Positions 19,383 through 31,564 of a stretch of 35,184 bases of DNA are shown in pieces. The position numbers were made by a program, and so were the translations under genes. The notes under the pieces were generated by a model that saw only the letters and a list, made by a program, of their open reading frames with translations, was not told the origin of the DNA and did not search any database. Position 1 is the first letter of the stretch. The number at the start of each line of letters is the position of its first letter. The stretch is from Helicobacteraceae bacterium (GTDB lineage: Bacteria; Campylobacterota; Campylobacteria; Campylobacterales; Sulfurimonadaceae), in the NCBI GenBank assembly GCA_027052175.1, contig JALUFE010000076.1, positions 1-35,184 on the forward strand. Direction: 5' to 3'.

Positions 19383-21206
19383 ATAAAACAGTTTTTTTTT
19401 ATTCTCCTCTTTTCATCTGTTTTATCGGGTGTGACTCTGCGCGAAGCTCTGCAAAAAGCAGTGGACGATAAAATATATGAACAGAGATACTGGAAACTGC
19501 TTTTGCACTACAACGGCAACGAAAGCGAAATAGACGATGCCTCTTTTTTTCTCAGCCCCAAAGGACGCACCTCACCAAAAGAGGAACTTATCGCAACACT
19601 CGATGCACTCTATCATGAAAAGAGTCACGACGACAACGCTACAGCCTGTCGTTATCCCGCACGAACCCGCTGGCTGAAAGAAAAACTCTCTCTGACAAAC
19701 CTGCCGAATGTACAATGCCAGGAGTATCAGAACGTACTCAAACGAGTCGATCCGCAATCCGCCACACTCGTTTTTCCTTCGGCACACATCAACTCACCCG
19801 CTTCTATGTTTGGACATACTTTCATACGTATCAATTCCTCCTACCACTCCAGACTGCTTGCTTATGCCATAAACTACGCCGCCGACGCCGATCCGGACAA
19901 AGAGAACGCCGTCGTTTTCGCTATAAAAGGACTTTTTGGCGGTTACGCCGGAAGATATTCACTGCTGCCATATTATGATAAACTCAAAGAGTACAGAGAT
20001 ACTGAAAACAGAGATATATGGGAATATGATCTCAACCTGACAAAAAAAGAAACACTTCAGATGTTCGAGCACATCTGGGAGATCAAAGATGTACGGGCAT
20101 CTTACTACTTTTTTACGGACAACTGCTCGTATGAAATGCTCTGGCTTATAGAAGCAGCCAAACCTTCCGTACATCTGCGAGAACACTTTTTACTGGATGT
20201 CATTCCTTTGGAAACGGTGCATGTGGCAAAAAAAGAGGGATTGATTGCGGCAGTGAACTATCGTCCCTCGAAGCGAAGTGTCATAGAGGCCTACAAAAAT
20301 ATTTTGCACTATCGTGCCATCATGCTCGCAAAACAGCTTGCAAAAGCGAAAAGCACTCCGCAAGAGCTGCTTGCCAGTCGCTATAGTGCGGATATAAAAA
20401 GATACACACTCGAAGCGGCCATAGAATTGACACAGTATTACTATCAAAAAGGAGAGTTTGGCAAAGAGAAGTATCTTGATATTTTTCACTCACTTACAAG
20501 CGCTCGGGCAAAACTCGGCAGAACAAAAAAAGTAATTCCAAAAAAGCCGCCCAATCCTCTTGAAGGACATAGAGCGAATAGAGTGTCTCTCGCATTGCAA
20601 AGTATCGATAGAACCGGATCTGTGCATTTTGGATTTCGTCCTGCATATCACAGCCTTGGCGACCCACTTTATGGATTTTTACGAGGAACACAGATAGAAT
20701 TTCTCGATTTCGAGGCTTACACGACAAAAAAGAGACTCCATCTCGATAAAGCAACCGTTCTTTCCATAATTTCCATCGCTCAAACTGACAGCTTCTTCAA
20801 TAATTTTTCGTGGAGAATGAATCTTGGATGGAACAGAGACTACCTCGATACAAAAAGCAGATTCAATTTCAGTGTCGGGGCTGGGATCAGTTTCGGGAAT
20901 GATGTCGGATACCTCTACACTCTCATCGATCCTCTTTTCTACAAAACCGATAAATTTGTAACAGGGATCGGTGCAAGCGGAGGATTCGTCATTGATTCTT
21001 ATCAGAAGATAGGCAATACAAAAGTGGAATATACTCACAGATGGTACGAAAATGCAAAAGAGCAGAATATCATCTCATGTGTTCAGACTTTCCGCCTTCA
21101 ACAAAATCTCGCTCTCAAACTCAAATACGATTATCATCAACGAAAAAAGGGGAAAGAGGAATCGAACGAGGAGATTTACTCGTTCGAACTGGGGTACTAC
21201 TTTTAA
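19383..21206 (+). CDS. DUF4105 family exported protein (possible AUA start)
   Basis: ORF track starts at GTG 19431. In-frame upstream codons from 19383 encode (I/M)KQFFFILLFSSVLSG, a signal peptide, preceded by GAGGAA. Body: FPSAHINSPASMFGHTFIRINSSYHSRLLAYAINYAA, YFFTDNCSYEMLWLIEAA. Confidence 0.8.
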   Translation: MKQFFFILLFSSVLSGVTLREALQKAVDDKIYEQRYWKLLLHYNGNESEIDDASFFLSPKGRTSPKEELIATLDALYHEKSHDDNATACRYPARTRWLKEKLSLTNLPNVQCQEYQNVLKRVDPQSATLVFPSAHINSPASMFGHTFIRINSSYHSRLLAYAINYAADADPDKENAVVFAIKGLFGGYAGRYSLLPYYDKLKEYRDTENRDIWEYDLNLTKKETLQMFEHIWEIKDVRASYYFFTDNCSYEMLWLIEAAKPSVHLREHFLLDVIPLETVHVAKKEGLIAAVNYRPSKRSVIEAYKNILHYRAIMLAKQLAKAKSTPQELLASRYSADIKRYTLEAAIELTQYYYQKGEFGKEKYLDIFHSLTSARAKLGRTKKVIPKKPPNPLEGHRANRVSLALQSIDRTGSVHFGFRPAYHSLGDPLYGFLRGTQIEFLDFEAYTTKKRLHLDKATVLSIISIAQTDSFFNNFSWRMNLGWNRDYLDTKSRFNFSVGAGISFGNDVGYLYTLIDPLFYKTDKFVTGIGASGGFVIDSYQKIGNTKVEYTHRWYENAKEQNIISCVQTFRLQQNLALKLKYDYHQRKKGKEESNEEIYSFELGYYF

Positions 21207-21208
21207 AG

Positions 21209-23011
21209 CTACTTTCTTGAAGCTCTTTTTCTTTCGTGTTCTTTAAGCAGCTTTTTACGGATTCGGACATTTTGCGGTGTGACTTCGAGGAGTTCGTCAT
21301 CTTCTATCCATTCGAGTGCGCGCTCCAAACTCATTTCTCGCGGCGGAACGAGTTTGATCGCATCGTCGGCTCCGGCACTTCGGATGTTTGTCTGTTGCTT
21401 GCCTTTGATAGGGTTAACCACAAGGTCATTCGCACGTGAGTGCTCACCGATGATCATCCCCTCATATACCTTTGTCTGTGGCTTGATAAAGAGCACCCCA
21501 CGGTCTTGGAGATTGTAAAGCGAGTAGGCAAGCGCTTCGCCGTTTTCCATAGAGATAAGCGCACCATAGCTTCGTGACTCGACGCTGCCGCTGTAAGGGC
21601 GGAACTCCAAGAAGGAGTGGTTCATAACGCCCTCCCCTTTTGTGTCGGTAAGGAACTGTCCTCTAAAACCGATGAGTGCGCGCGCAGGGATCTCGAACTC
21701 GATACGCTGAAAGCCCTGTCCCATCGGAACCATCGATTTCATCTCCGCCTTTCGCTTTCCAAGACGCTCAATGACCGTACCGCTGAGATCTTCGGGAACG
21801 TCGATGACAAGATGCTCGAACGGCTCACATTTCACACCTTCGATCTCTTTAACGATGACCTCAGGACGACTAATACCGAACTCATACCCTTCACGGCGCA
21901 TATTTTCCGCCAAAACCGTAATCTGCAGTTCTCCACGACCGGAAACTTTGAACTTTCCTTCTCCCACGGTTTCGAGTTTCATCGCGACATTTGTCTGCAT
22001 CTCCGCTTCAAGACGGTCTTTGAGTTTGTTGGCCGTAACATGCTTTCCTTCCTGGCCTGCAAGCGGTGAGTCATTGACGCTGAAAACAACCGTCAATGTC
22101 GGCTCTTCAATATGAAGCGGATCGAGTGCTTTGGGATTTTCCACATCACAGACGGTATCACCTACATCGACAGTCTCCATACCGGCAAAGGCGACGATAT
22201 CACCCGCTTCCGCCTCTTCGATCTCCATTCTGTTGAGACCATGGAAACCGATAAGCTTTGTAATACGCCCTTTGACCATCTCACCGTCAGCCTTGGCAAG
22301 CATAACATTGTCACCTTTTTTTACACGACCGTTGAAGATACGGCTAATGCCGATCTTCCCGACATAATTGTCATAATCGAGCGTGAATACCTGCGCCTGG
22401 AACGGATTGTCCGCACTGCCTTCCGGCTCTGGAATCTCGTTGATGATCGTCTCGAAGATACACTGAAAGTCGCCGTCTTCATCCTCCATGTCAAGCTTGG
22501 CTATCCCGTCACGCGCCGCAGCGTAGATCACAGGAAAATCGAGCTGATCCTCATTGGCGTCCATATCGGCAAAAAGGTCGAACATCTCATCGACCACACG
22601 CTCAGGCTCTGCTGAGGGCTTGTCTATCTTGTTTACAACAACAATCGGTTTCTTGCCAAGTTGGAGCATCTTTTTAACGACGAATTTCGTCTGCGGCATA
22701 ACACCCTCGTAAGCATCCACAAGTACGAGTACGCCGTCAACCATCTTGAGCACCCGCTCGACCTCACCACCAAAGTCGGCGTGTCCCGGAGTGTCGATGA
22801 TGTTGATCTTGTAATCTTTATAACGAATGGCGGTGTTTTTTGAAAGGATCGTGATGCCTCTCTCTTTTTCAAGGGCATTGGAGTCCATCGCTCTCTCTTC
22901 AACCTGCTCGTGTTCGGCAAAGGTTCCTGACTGCTGCAGTAAACCGTCCACAAGCGTCGTCTTTCCATGATCGACGTGAGCGATAACTGCGATATTTCTA
23001 ATCTTTTGCAA
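21209..23011 (-). CDS. typA: translational GTPase TypA/BipA
   Basis: [84 protein letters not shown]. Confidence 0.97.
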   Translation of the reverse strand: MQKIRNIAVIAHVDHGKTTLVDGLLQQSGTFAEHEQVEERAMDSNALEKERGITILSKNTAIRYKDYKINIIDTPGHADFGGEVERVLKMVDGVLVLVDAYEGVMPQTKFVVKKMLQLGKKPIVVVNKIDKPSAEPERVVDEMFDLFADMDANEDQLDFPVIYAAARDGIAKLDMEDEDGDFQCIFETIINEIPEPEGSADNPFQAQVFTLDYDNYVGKIGISRIFNGRVKKGDNVMLAKADGEMVKGRITKLIGFHGLNRMEIEEAEAGDIVAFAGMETVDVGDTVCDVENPKALDPLHIEEPTLTVVFSVNDSPLAGQEGKHVTANKLKDRLEAEMQTNVAMKLETVGEGKFKVSGRGELQITVLAENMRREGYEFGISRPEVIVKEIEGVKCEPFEHLVIDVPEDLSGTVIERLGKRKAEMKSMVPMGQGFQRIEFEIPARALIGFRGQFLTDTKGEGVMNHSFLEFRPYSGSVESRSYGALISMENGEALAYSLYNLQDRGVLFIKPQTKVYEGMIIGEHSRANDLVVNPIKGKQQTNIRSAGADDAIKLVPPREMSLERALEWIEDDELLEVTPQNVRIRKKLLKEHERKRASRK

Positions 23012-23096
23012 ATTGCGTCCTTTGAAAGGGTAAATATTTTTGGAATTATATCGAAATTGTGGTTATAATAATATTGACTCAACAGAAGGATGCCGC

Positions 23097-24395
23097 TTGG
23101 AACACTCCATACGAGATTGTATTTATTTGAATTGCAAAAATCTTCTGGATTATCCCAAAGAACTCAAAACAGTATTTGAAACTTTGCAAAATAATGGAGC
23201 ACGACCTATCATAGTCGGGGGATTTGTTCGTGATGCTCTTTTGGGAGTATCAAAACGCAAAGACATCGACATAGAGGTATATGATATTGACTCCTATGAG
23301 AAACTGACACAACTTCTTGCTCCCTTTGGAAGTGTCTGTGTCGTTGGAAAAAGCTTTGGGGTATGCAAACTCAGGCTTGGTGAGTTGGAGTGCGACTTCT
23401 CGCTGCCTCGAAGAGAGACAAAAACAGCCAGCGGACACAAAGGTTTTAGCATTTATCATGATAAAACACTCACCTTCAAAGAGGCTGCATCACGGCGTGA
23501 CTTTACGGTCAATGCGCTTGGATTTGATCCAATCAGAAACGTTTTACTCGATGAGTACAATGGTTTGAGAGATCTGAAAAACAAAACACTCCGGGCGGTC
23601 AATGAAAAAACTTTTACAGAAGACCCACTGCGTATCCTGCGTGGAGTCGTTTTTGCCGCTCGGTTTAGCTTTCATTTTCATCCATCTCTTACAAAACTCT
23701 GCCAAGATATGATAGCAAAAAATATGCTTGCAGAACTCCCAAAAGAGCGCATTTTCGATGAGTTGAGAAAGCTCTTTTTGAAGTCCAAAAAACCTTCACG
23801 CGCTTTTTTACTGCTCAAACGTCTTGGAGAAGATATCTACTTCAAAGAGCTCTTTTTTCTCCCCCGTCAACAGTTCAAGCATACTCTGGATACTCTGGAT
23901 CGTCTGGCTTGTCATGATAATTCTGATCTTGCACTCTTTTTTGCCGCCATGCTTTTGTATGTGCCGGATGCGAACAAAGTGCTATGGCGTTTTACAAACG
24001 ATAAAAGATTGTGCGAAAAAAGCTTCTCTTTGCTTGCAAACTATAACACGCTTCTAACACTTTTAAAAAACGGTTATAGCAATTACGATCTGAAAAAGGC
24101 GGCTGTCACTGTGCCTATGGAGTTCACACTGCGATTTTTGGAAGCGCTCTATCCCGATATGCAAAACTCCATAACAGTTATGAGAAGAAGGTGCGAAGAG
24201 CTTGGTATCTTGTATGAACCGATCAAGCCGCAAATCACGGGAAAAGATCTTATAGCAGCAGGTCTTGCTCCCTCACCACAGTTCAAAGAGATTCTTGCCA
24301 AACTTTATGATCTGCAGCTGCAGGGGAAAAAAATCGACCAAACATCTCTTTCAGACTACCTTGAGACTATTTACGCTCGATCCCCTCACTGTTGA
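23097..24395 (+). CDS. cca: CCA tRNA nucleotidyltransferase / poly(A) polymerase family
   Basis: PIIVGGFVRDALLGVSKRKDIDIEVYDID, RRDFTVNALGFDPI, LDEYNGLRDLKNKTLRAV, FTEDPLRILRGVVFAARF. Start uncertain: TTG 23097 or ATG 23040. Confidence 0.88.
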   Translation: MEHSIRDCIYLNCKNLLDYPKELKTVFETLQNNGARPIIVGGFVRDALLGVSKRKDIDIEVYDIDSYEKLTQLLAPFGSVCVVGKSFGVCKLRLGELECDFSLPRRETKTASGHKGFSIYHDKTLTFKEAASRRDFTVNALGFDPIRNVLLDEYNGLRDLKNKTLRAVNEKTFTEDPLRILRGVVFAARFSFHFHPSLTKLCQDMIAKNMLAELPKERIFDELRKLFLKSKKPSRAFLLLKRLGEDIYFKELFFLPRQQFKHTLDTLDRLACHDNSDLALFFAAMLLYVPDANKVLWRFTNDKRLCEKSFSLLANYNTLLTLLKNGYSNYDLKKAAVTVPMEFTLRFLEALYPDMQNSITVMRRRCEELGILYEPIKPQITGKDLIAAGLAPSPQFKEILAKLYDLQLQGKKIDQTSLSDYLETIYARSPHC

Positions 24396-24753
24396 TCTCT
24401 ATAACGGTATGCACGTTTCCTCTGGGGTTGAAGTCGGCTGTGAGTTTCATGTACTTTGGCTTGAGCTTTTCAAAAAGCGTCTCATATATCTCGTTTGCGC
24501 TTGCTTCATGTGAAATGTATCTGTTACGAAAAGAGTTGATATAGAGCTTGATCGCTTTGAGCTCTACAACCCATTCGTTTGGAATATACTCCAGATATAA
24601 TGTCGCAAAGTCGGGATACCCGCTTCGTGGACACAAGCAGCTAAACTCCGGCAGCGTTATCTTGATAAGATATTCTCTTTCATATTTGTTTGGCCATATT
24701 TCGAGGTCTTTTTCGACATCGAACTCGGCTATCTCTTTTTCTCCATATTTCAT
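24367..24753 (-). CDS. queF: NADPH-dependent 7-cyano-7-deazaguanine reductase
   Basis: FSCLCPRSGYPDFATLYLEYIPNEWVVELKAIKLYINSFRN and HEASANEI signatures of QueF. Confidence 0.95.
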   Translation of the reverse strand: MKYGEKEIAEFDVEKDLEIWPNKYEREYLIKITLPEFSCLCPRSGYPDFATLYLEYIPNEWVVELKAIKLYINSFRNRYISHEASANEIYETLFEKLKPKYMKLTADFNPRGNVHTVIEINSEGIERK

Positions 24754-26150
24754 GATATCTCCTTCATCTGTGATAGATATTTTCCCTGAAAATAATCGAC
24801 TCCCAGCTCTTTTGCAAGATTAAACTGCAACTCCTCTTCGATCATTTTCACCCATGTCCGTATGCCTCTCGTATGAGCGATATATCCGAATCCCTTTATA
24901 ATATCAGCGGATTCTTCTAACCGATCCTCTTTGGTATAACCGCTGTCGAAACGTACTATATCAATATCAAGATCACGCAGATACAAAAAACTCGTATGCG
25001 CCACGCCGAGCTGATCAACCGCAAAACGAATTCCAAGCTCTTTGTAAGAGTTTAAAATGGTATTGAATTTTTTTGTTTTGAAATAGTACTCATTTTCACT
25101 GAACAAAAAGATGAATCTACTTCCCATCTTTTCTTTTCCGTCAAGAAGCTGTCTAATTTTTTCCAGAAAAAGCGGATTTCGAAGTGAACTCGTCGCTATT
25201 GGAACGGCTACCCTTTTTGTTTCGAAACGCTCTATATTTTGTAAAACATTTTCAAATAACATCATATCAAAATCGAGTGTCAATCCAAGTTTGTTGATCA
25301 CCTTTTTATATTTTTTCTGATAGATATACCGTTCCTTTTTCGTTTTGATTCGCACAAAAAGTTCGACAAACTGCGCTTTCTTGTCCGCATCAAAAACAGT
25401 TTGAAAAGCGATGGATATGGAGCTGTTTTCTATGGCCTCTATAACAAGCGATTCAAGCTCGTTAGGATCGATGGCGTCGAAATTCGCCTCTTTCTTATAA
25501 TGGTTGATCTCCTGCTGCTCGAAAAGATGGTCAATGAGATGATCGATATTTTTTGAAAAACCTGTGTCGGTAATGGCACCGGAAATTTTCACCTCGATAT
25601 TTTCGATCTTGAACTCACCACTTTTCAAACACAAAAGATCTATAAGTACTTTATGTTCATTTGCAGAACCTTCCAGTCCTATAAGAAAATCACCGCCTTT
25701 GATCCTTCCCAAAGGAAAATCGCTAAATCCTTTTTTTTCAAGATACTCTCCCAGCCACTTTGCAAAATAACGAAGAACCTTGTCTCCGTTTTTTATACCG
25801 TACTGTTCGTTGATATCGGTAATGTTGTCGACACTGATAAGCATAAGAGTATAATGTGCGTGTTTTGGAATCTGCTCTTTGAGATATTCGTAAAGATATT
25901 CCCGGGTGAATGTTTTACTGACCGGATCGGTGATCGTAACGTCGAATCCTTTGTAGATCAAGTAGAGAATGAAATAGACACTCACCAGCAACAGCACTGA
26001 AGATTCTATATAAAACGCCGCCGAAAGATTTTCGTAATTGGTTATAAGAGTGGTAAAAACAAGCACCAGAATAAGCCCAAAGATGGGAAGCCCCATCCTC
26101 AATGCCAGTCCGAACCGATACTCACGCTCTTTTTTTTCAGGGAGAAGCAT
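24750..26150 (-). CDS. membrane protein with degenerate GGDEF and EAL domains
   Basis: N-terminal TM segments; GGDEF-like DNITDINEQYGIKNGDKVLRYFAKWL...GRIKGGDFLIGL; EAL-like FVELFVRIK...FAVDQLGVAHTSFLYLRDLDIDIVRFD. Confidence 0.82.
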   Translation of the reverse strand: MLLPEKKEREYRFGLALRMGLPIFGLILVLVFTTLITNYENLSAAFYIESSVLLLVSVYFILYLIYKGFDVTITDPVSKTFTREYLYEYLKEQIPKHAHYTLMLISVDNITDINEQYGIKNGDKVLRYFAKWLGEYLEKKGFSDFPLGRIKGGDFLIGLEGSANEHKVLIDLLCLKSGEFKIENIEVKISGAITDTGFSKNIDHLIDHLFEQQEINHYKKEANFDAIDPNELESLVIEAIENSSISIAFQTVFDADKKAQFVELFVRIKTKKERYIYQKKYKKVINKLGLTLDFDMMLFENVLQNIERFETKRVAVPIATSSLRNPLFLEKIRQLLDGKEKMGSRFIFLFSENEYYFKTKKFNTILNSYKELGIRFAVDQLGVAHTSFLYLRDLDIDIVRFDSGYTKEDRLEESADIIKGFGYIAHTRGIRTWVKMIEEELQFNLAKELGVDYFQGKYLSQMKEIS

Positions 26151-26155
26151 ACAAC

Positions 26156-28561
<2,406 letters not shown>

Positions 28562-28659
28562 TCAGCTATGAAATTTTAACAAAGAAGCAAAACACTCTTT
28601 AGTTTTTTGGAAAATCCGCTTTTTCTTTATTCTTGTCGTTCGATTATGAAATTATCTTT

Positions 28660-28711
28660 AGACTTCTTGTAAAACTCTTAAATAGTCTCAGAGGAGTTTT
28701 GCAAGAAGTCT
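28660..28711. repeat. R1: 52-bp palindromic element with 20-bp terminal inverted repeats
   Basis: AGACTTCTTGTAAAACTCTT-aaatagtctcag-AGGAGTTTTGCAAGAAGTCT; arms match except two T/C differences. Right arm is identical (inverted) to the start of the 35021 module. Confidence 0.85.
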
Positions 28712-28843
28712 TTTGTATAATAATTGCAGACATTTTACCTAAAAAAATACAATACCCATATTCCTCTTTTTCAAAAAAGAGGTTACTTTGATTTTTTGCT
28801 TCACACAAATGTGAAATCATTTGTCGTTGGTCACTCATTTTTT

Positions 28844-29914
28844 TCAGATGACTATAGGCATTATGACCGTTTTGAAATTGTTTTCCTGGAGTACGAAAGG
28901 ATGATTGCTGTCGTTTAAACCCATTAGAAATTCAGGTGTTTCGATGCTGTTTAAAAAATCAAGAATATATCTGCTGTTTACTGCCAAGATAAAAGATTCT
29001 TCAAAGTTTGCAGGATAGAGAAGCTCTGTTTTTGCTTCATTGTTGTCGTCACTGAGGGATTCGAAAACTATTTTTTCATTCAAAAACGTGAGTTTGACGT
29101 CGTTGGAGACAGTCGTAATTTGTTTAAGAGCATCAATGATCTCTTTTTTTGGCAAAGTAAGACTTTTTTTTGTCTCTTTTGGAATGATGCGGGAATATTC
29201 GGGAAACTTTCCGTTTATCAATTTTGTAAAGAAGGTATATTCGGTCGATACGATGATAAGATGTGTTTCGTCATAAAACATCGAAATGTCATCGAAAAAG
29301 AGTTTTTGTATCTCCAATATGGCTTTTTTCGGGATAATAATTGAAAGTTCTGCATTTTGTTGTTCATTTTGAAGTGTAACGATGGCAAGTCTTCTTGTAT
29401 CTGTCGAGACGAAATTGATACTTTGCTCTTTAATATCTATAAGCGCACCGTTTAATTCGAATTTTGGATTGTTGGTATCGATGGCCGGAGTGATTTTTTT
29501 TAAAGCATCTATGAGTTTGTGGGAATTTATGGTGAGACTCGGTTTGTTTTCGTATGAAGGAAATTCTGGAAACTGTTGTGGAGAGAAGATAGGAAGCTTA
29601 AATTTTGAATTTCCCTGTTTAATGAACAAGGTGTCATGAAGCAGTTCCAGTTCTATCTTGTCGTTTTTGAGGATTTTTACGATATCAAGCAGTTTTCTTC
29701 CGTTGGCAGTGGCTTGTCCATTTTGAAGTATCTCGACGTTTTGTGTTGAGACAAAAAGACCTATGTCATAGTCGGTAGCTTTTATATTGAGTGTGTTGTT
29801 TTGTGCATCGAGAAAAATATGAGAGGTTATGAGTGAAGTATCTTTTTTTTCAAGAAAAGGCGTTGCATGTATAAGGATATTTTCAAGAATATTTTTTTCA
29901 ATGAGTACTTTCAT
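28844..29914 (-). CDS. dnaN: DNA polymerase III beta sliding clamp
   Basis: MKVLIEKNILENILIHATPFLEKK...ATDYDIGLFVS...NGRKLLDIVKIL, C-terminal VLQENNFKTVIMPIVI; located after dnaA. Confidence 0.95.
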   Translation of the reverse strand: MKVLIEKNILENILIHATPFLEKKDTSLITSHIFLDAQNNTLNIKATDYDIGLFVSTQNVEILQNGQATANGRKLLDIVKILKNDKIELELLHDTLFIKQGNSKFKLPIFSPQQFPEFPSYENKPSLTINSHKLIDALKKITPAIDTNNPKFELNGALIDIKEQSINFVSTDTRRLAIVTLQNEQQNAELSIIIPKKAILEIQKLFFDDISMFYDETHLIIVSTEYTFFTKLINGKFPEYSRIIPKETKKSLTLPKKEIIDALKQITTVSNDVKLTFLNEKIVFESLSDDNNEAKTELLYPANFEESFILAVNSRYILDFLNSIETPEFLMGLNDSNHPFVLQENNFKTVIMPIVI

Positions 29915-29970
29915 TTCGTTTCCCTCTTATATATTTATATTTTTAGTAGGTAGTAGTAGGGGGAGTTGAA

Positions 29971-30085
29971 TACGTGAACAACATACAAGTACTCCCTTGA
30001 TAAGGCTTTTTTGTATGTGAATGAACTCTCTTTCAACTTTCACACCTATTCACTTGGGAAATTATATCTTTTTTTTTTATCAGTG
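29971..30085. promoter_or_regulatory. putative oriC2-type region in the dnaA-dnaN intergenic space
   Basis: TGTGAATGA at 30016-30024 (reverse complement TCATTCACA), weaker CTATTCACT at 30046-30054 and cgtgaacaa at 29973, followed by AT-rich attatatcttttttttttatcag. Confidence 0.5.
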
Positions 30086-30131
30086 CCAAACTTGAGTTTT
30101 CAACATTTTTCGTGACACCGTTTTTGTTGGG

Positions 30132-31451
30132 TCAGGCACTTTCTGAAGAGGAGGTCAGTTTATTGGTCAGTTCTTCTATTTTTGTTTTGAAATCTTCGTC
30201 GTTTTCGATGAGTTCGTTGATCTTTTTGAGCATATGGCTGATGGCGGTGTGATCTTTCATGCCAAAGTACTGAGCAAGCTGCGGCATTGTGTTTTGTGTA
30301 AGTTCGCGACTGAGATAGATGGCGATACGTCTTGCATAGACGATGTTTTTGCTTCTGCTTTTACTCTTAATTTCACTGGGTTTGATGTTGAGGTCTTTGG
30401 CGACCGTTTTGGTGATACTGTCGAGTGTGAGATTGGCTCTGTTTTCCTGAATCTGGTCTTTGAGTATCTGTTTGGTGAATTCGAGCGTGATGTCTACATG
30501 CATTAATTGCGAGTAGGCATGGAGTTTGGAAAGTATCCCTTCTATTTCACGTACATTGCTCTCTATTACCGTTGCTATGTAGTTTACGATATCATCGTCG
30601 AGTTTTACTTTGTTGATTTCGCATTTTTTCTTGATGATGGCGATTTTCGTTTCGAGTTCTGGTGGTTGAATGTCGGCTACAAGACCCCATTCGAAGCGGC
30701 TTTGCAGCCGTTTTTCGAGTCCGCCTATCTGTTTTGGGTGTTTGTCGGCTGTGAGGATGATCTGTTTTTTTTCGCTTTTGAGTGCTTCGAACGTATGAAA
30801 AAACTCCTCTTGGATCGTGTCCTTGTTACTGAGAAACTGTATATCGTCTATGAGAAGTACATCGCATTTTCTGTATTTCTCTTTGAAGCGCTCCATCGTC
30901 TGGTTGCGCACGTGGCGAAGAAAATCGTTGAGAAACTGTTCGACGGTCGTGTAGATGACGTTTTTTCCTCTGTTTTGCAGTACATTTCCTGCTGCTTGCA
31001 TCAGGTGGGTTTTGCCAAGCCCTACTCCTCCGTAGATAAAGAGTGGATTATAAACTTCTCCCGGTTTTTCACTTACGCTTTTTGCTGCTGCATAGGCGAA
31101 CTGGTTCGAACCGCCGACCATAAAGTTGTCGAATGTGTGAGAGGGATTGAGCATGGAATTGACGATTTTTTTTGTCGTTTCACTTTTTTTTGTTCGCCCG
31201 TTGAGTGTTTTGGCGTTTCTTTCGACTATTTTTACATTGATTTTTTTTCCTTTTACTTCAAAAAGATGTTCAAGTTTGTTTTTGTAGCGATTCTTTATCC
31301 AGCTCGCTATGAGTGGATTCGGTGCGACGAAGAGTGCAGTTGTGTCATTTGATCGTTTTGCATCGTATTGGAGTTGTTTGATATAACGGTTGTATTCTAT
31401 CTCAGGTATTTCCTCTTTGAGCATATTGAGGACTTCATTGGCTATTTTCAT
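30132..31451 (-). CDS. dnaA: chromosomal replication initiator DnaA
   Basis: NPLFIYGGVGLGKTHLMQAAGN (Walker A), CDVLLIDDIQFLSNKD, C-terminal SKNIVYARRIAIYLSRELTQNTMPQLAQYFGMKDHTAISHMLKKI. Start ATG 31451. Confidence 0.97.
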   Translation of the reverse strand: MKIANEVLNMLKEEIPEIEYNRYIKQLQYDAKRSNDTTALFVAPNPLIASWIKNRYKNKLEHLFEVKGKKINVKIVERNAKTLNGRTKKSETTKKIVNSMLNPSHTFDNFMVGGSNQFAYAAAKSVSEKPGEVYNPLFIYGGVGLGKTHLMQAAGNVLQNRGKNVIYTTVEQFLNDFLRHVRNQTMERFKEKYRKCDVLLIDDIQFLSNKDTIQEEFFHTFEALKSEKKQIILTADKHPKQIGGLEKRLQSRFEWGLVADIQPPELETKIAIIKKKCEINKVKLDDDIVNYIATVIESNVREIEGILSKLHAYSQLMHVDITLEFTKQILKDQIQENRANLTLDSITKTVAKDLNIKPSEIKSKSRSKNIVYARRIAIYLSRELTQNTMPQLAQYFGMKDHTAISHMLKKINELIENDEDFKTKIEELTNKLTSSSESA

Positions 31452-31474
31452 AATCTCATTGCACTTGTTTTTTA

Positions 31475-31564
31475 TGTGAATAATACTGAAATTATTCATA
31501 AATCGAGGTTAAATCAGGCGTATTTACAGGACTTTTTCAATGTGAATGGATATTATGTGAATAA
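31475..31564. promoter_or_regulatory. putative oriC1 DnaA-box cluster upstream of dnaA
   Basis: Three same-orientation boxes: TGTGAATAA 31475-31483, TGTGAATGG 31541-31549, TGTGAATAA 31556-31564 (reverse complements TTATTCACA/CCATTCACA). Confidence 0.7.

Noticed and set aside
28763-28782. CCTCTTTTT-CA-AAAAAGAGG hairpin downstream of dnaN
   Set aside because: Mostly A-T pairs with a 2-nt loop; could be a weak terminator on the minus strand but not strong enough to call.
30507-31352. 281-aa plus-strand ORF antisense to dnaA
   Set aside because: Cys/Phe-rich translation without domain signature, fully within the clear dnaA gene.
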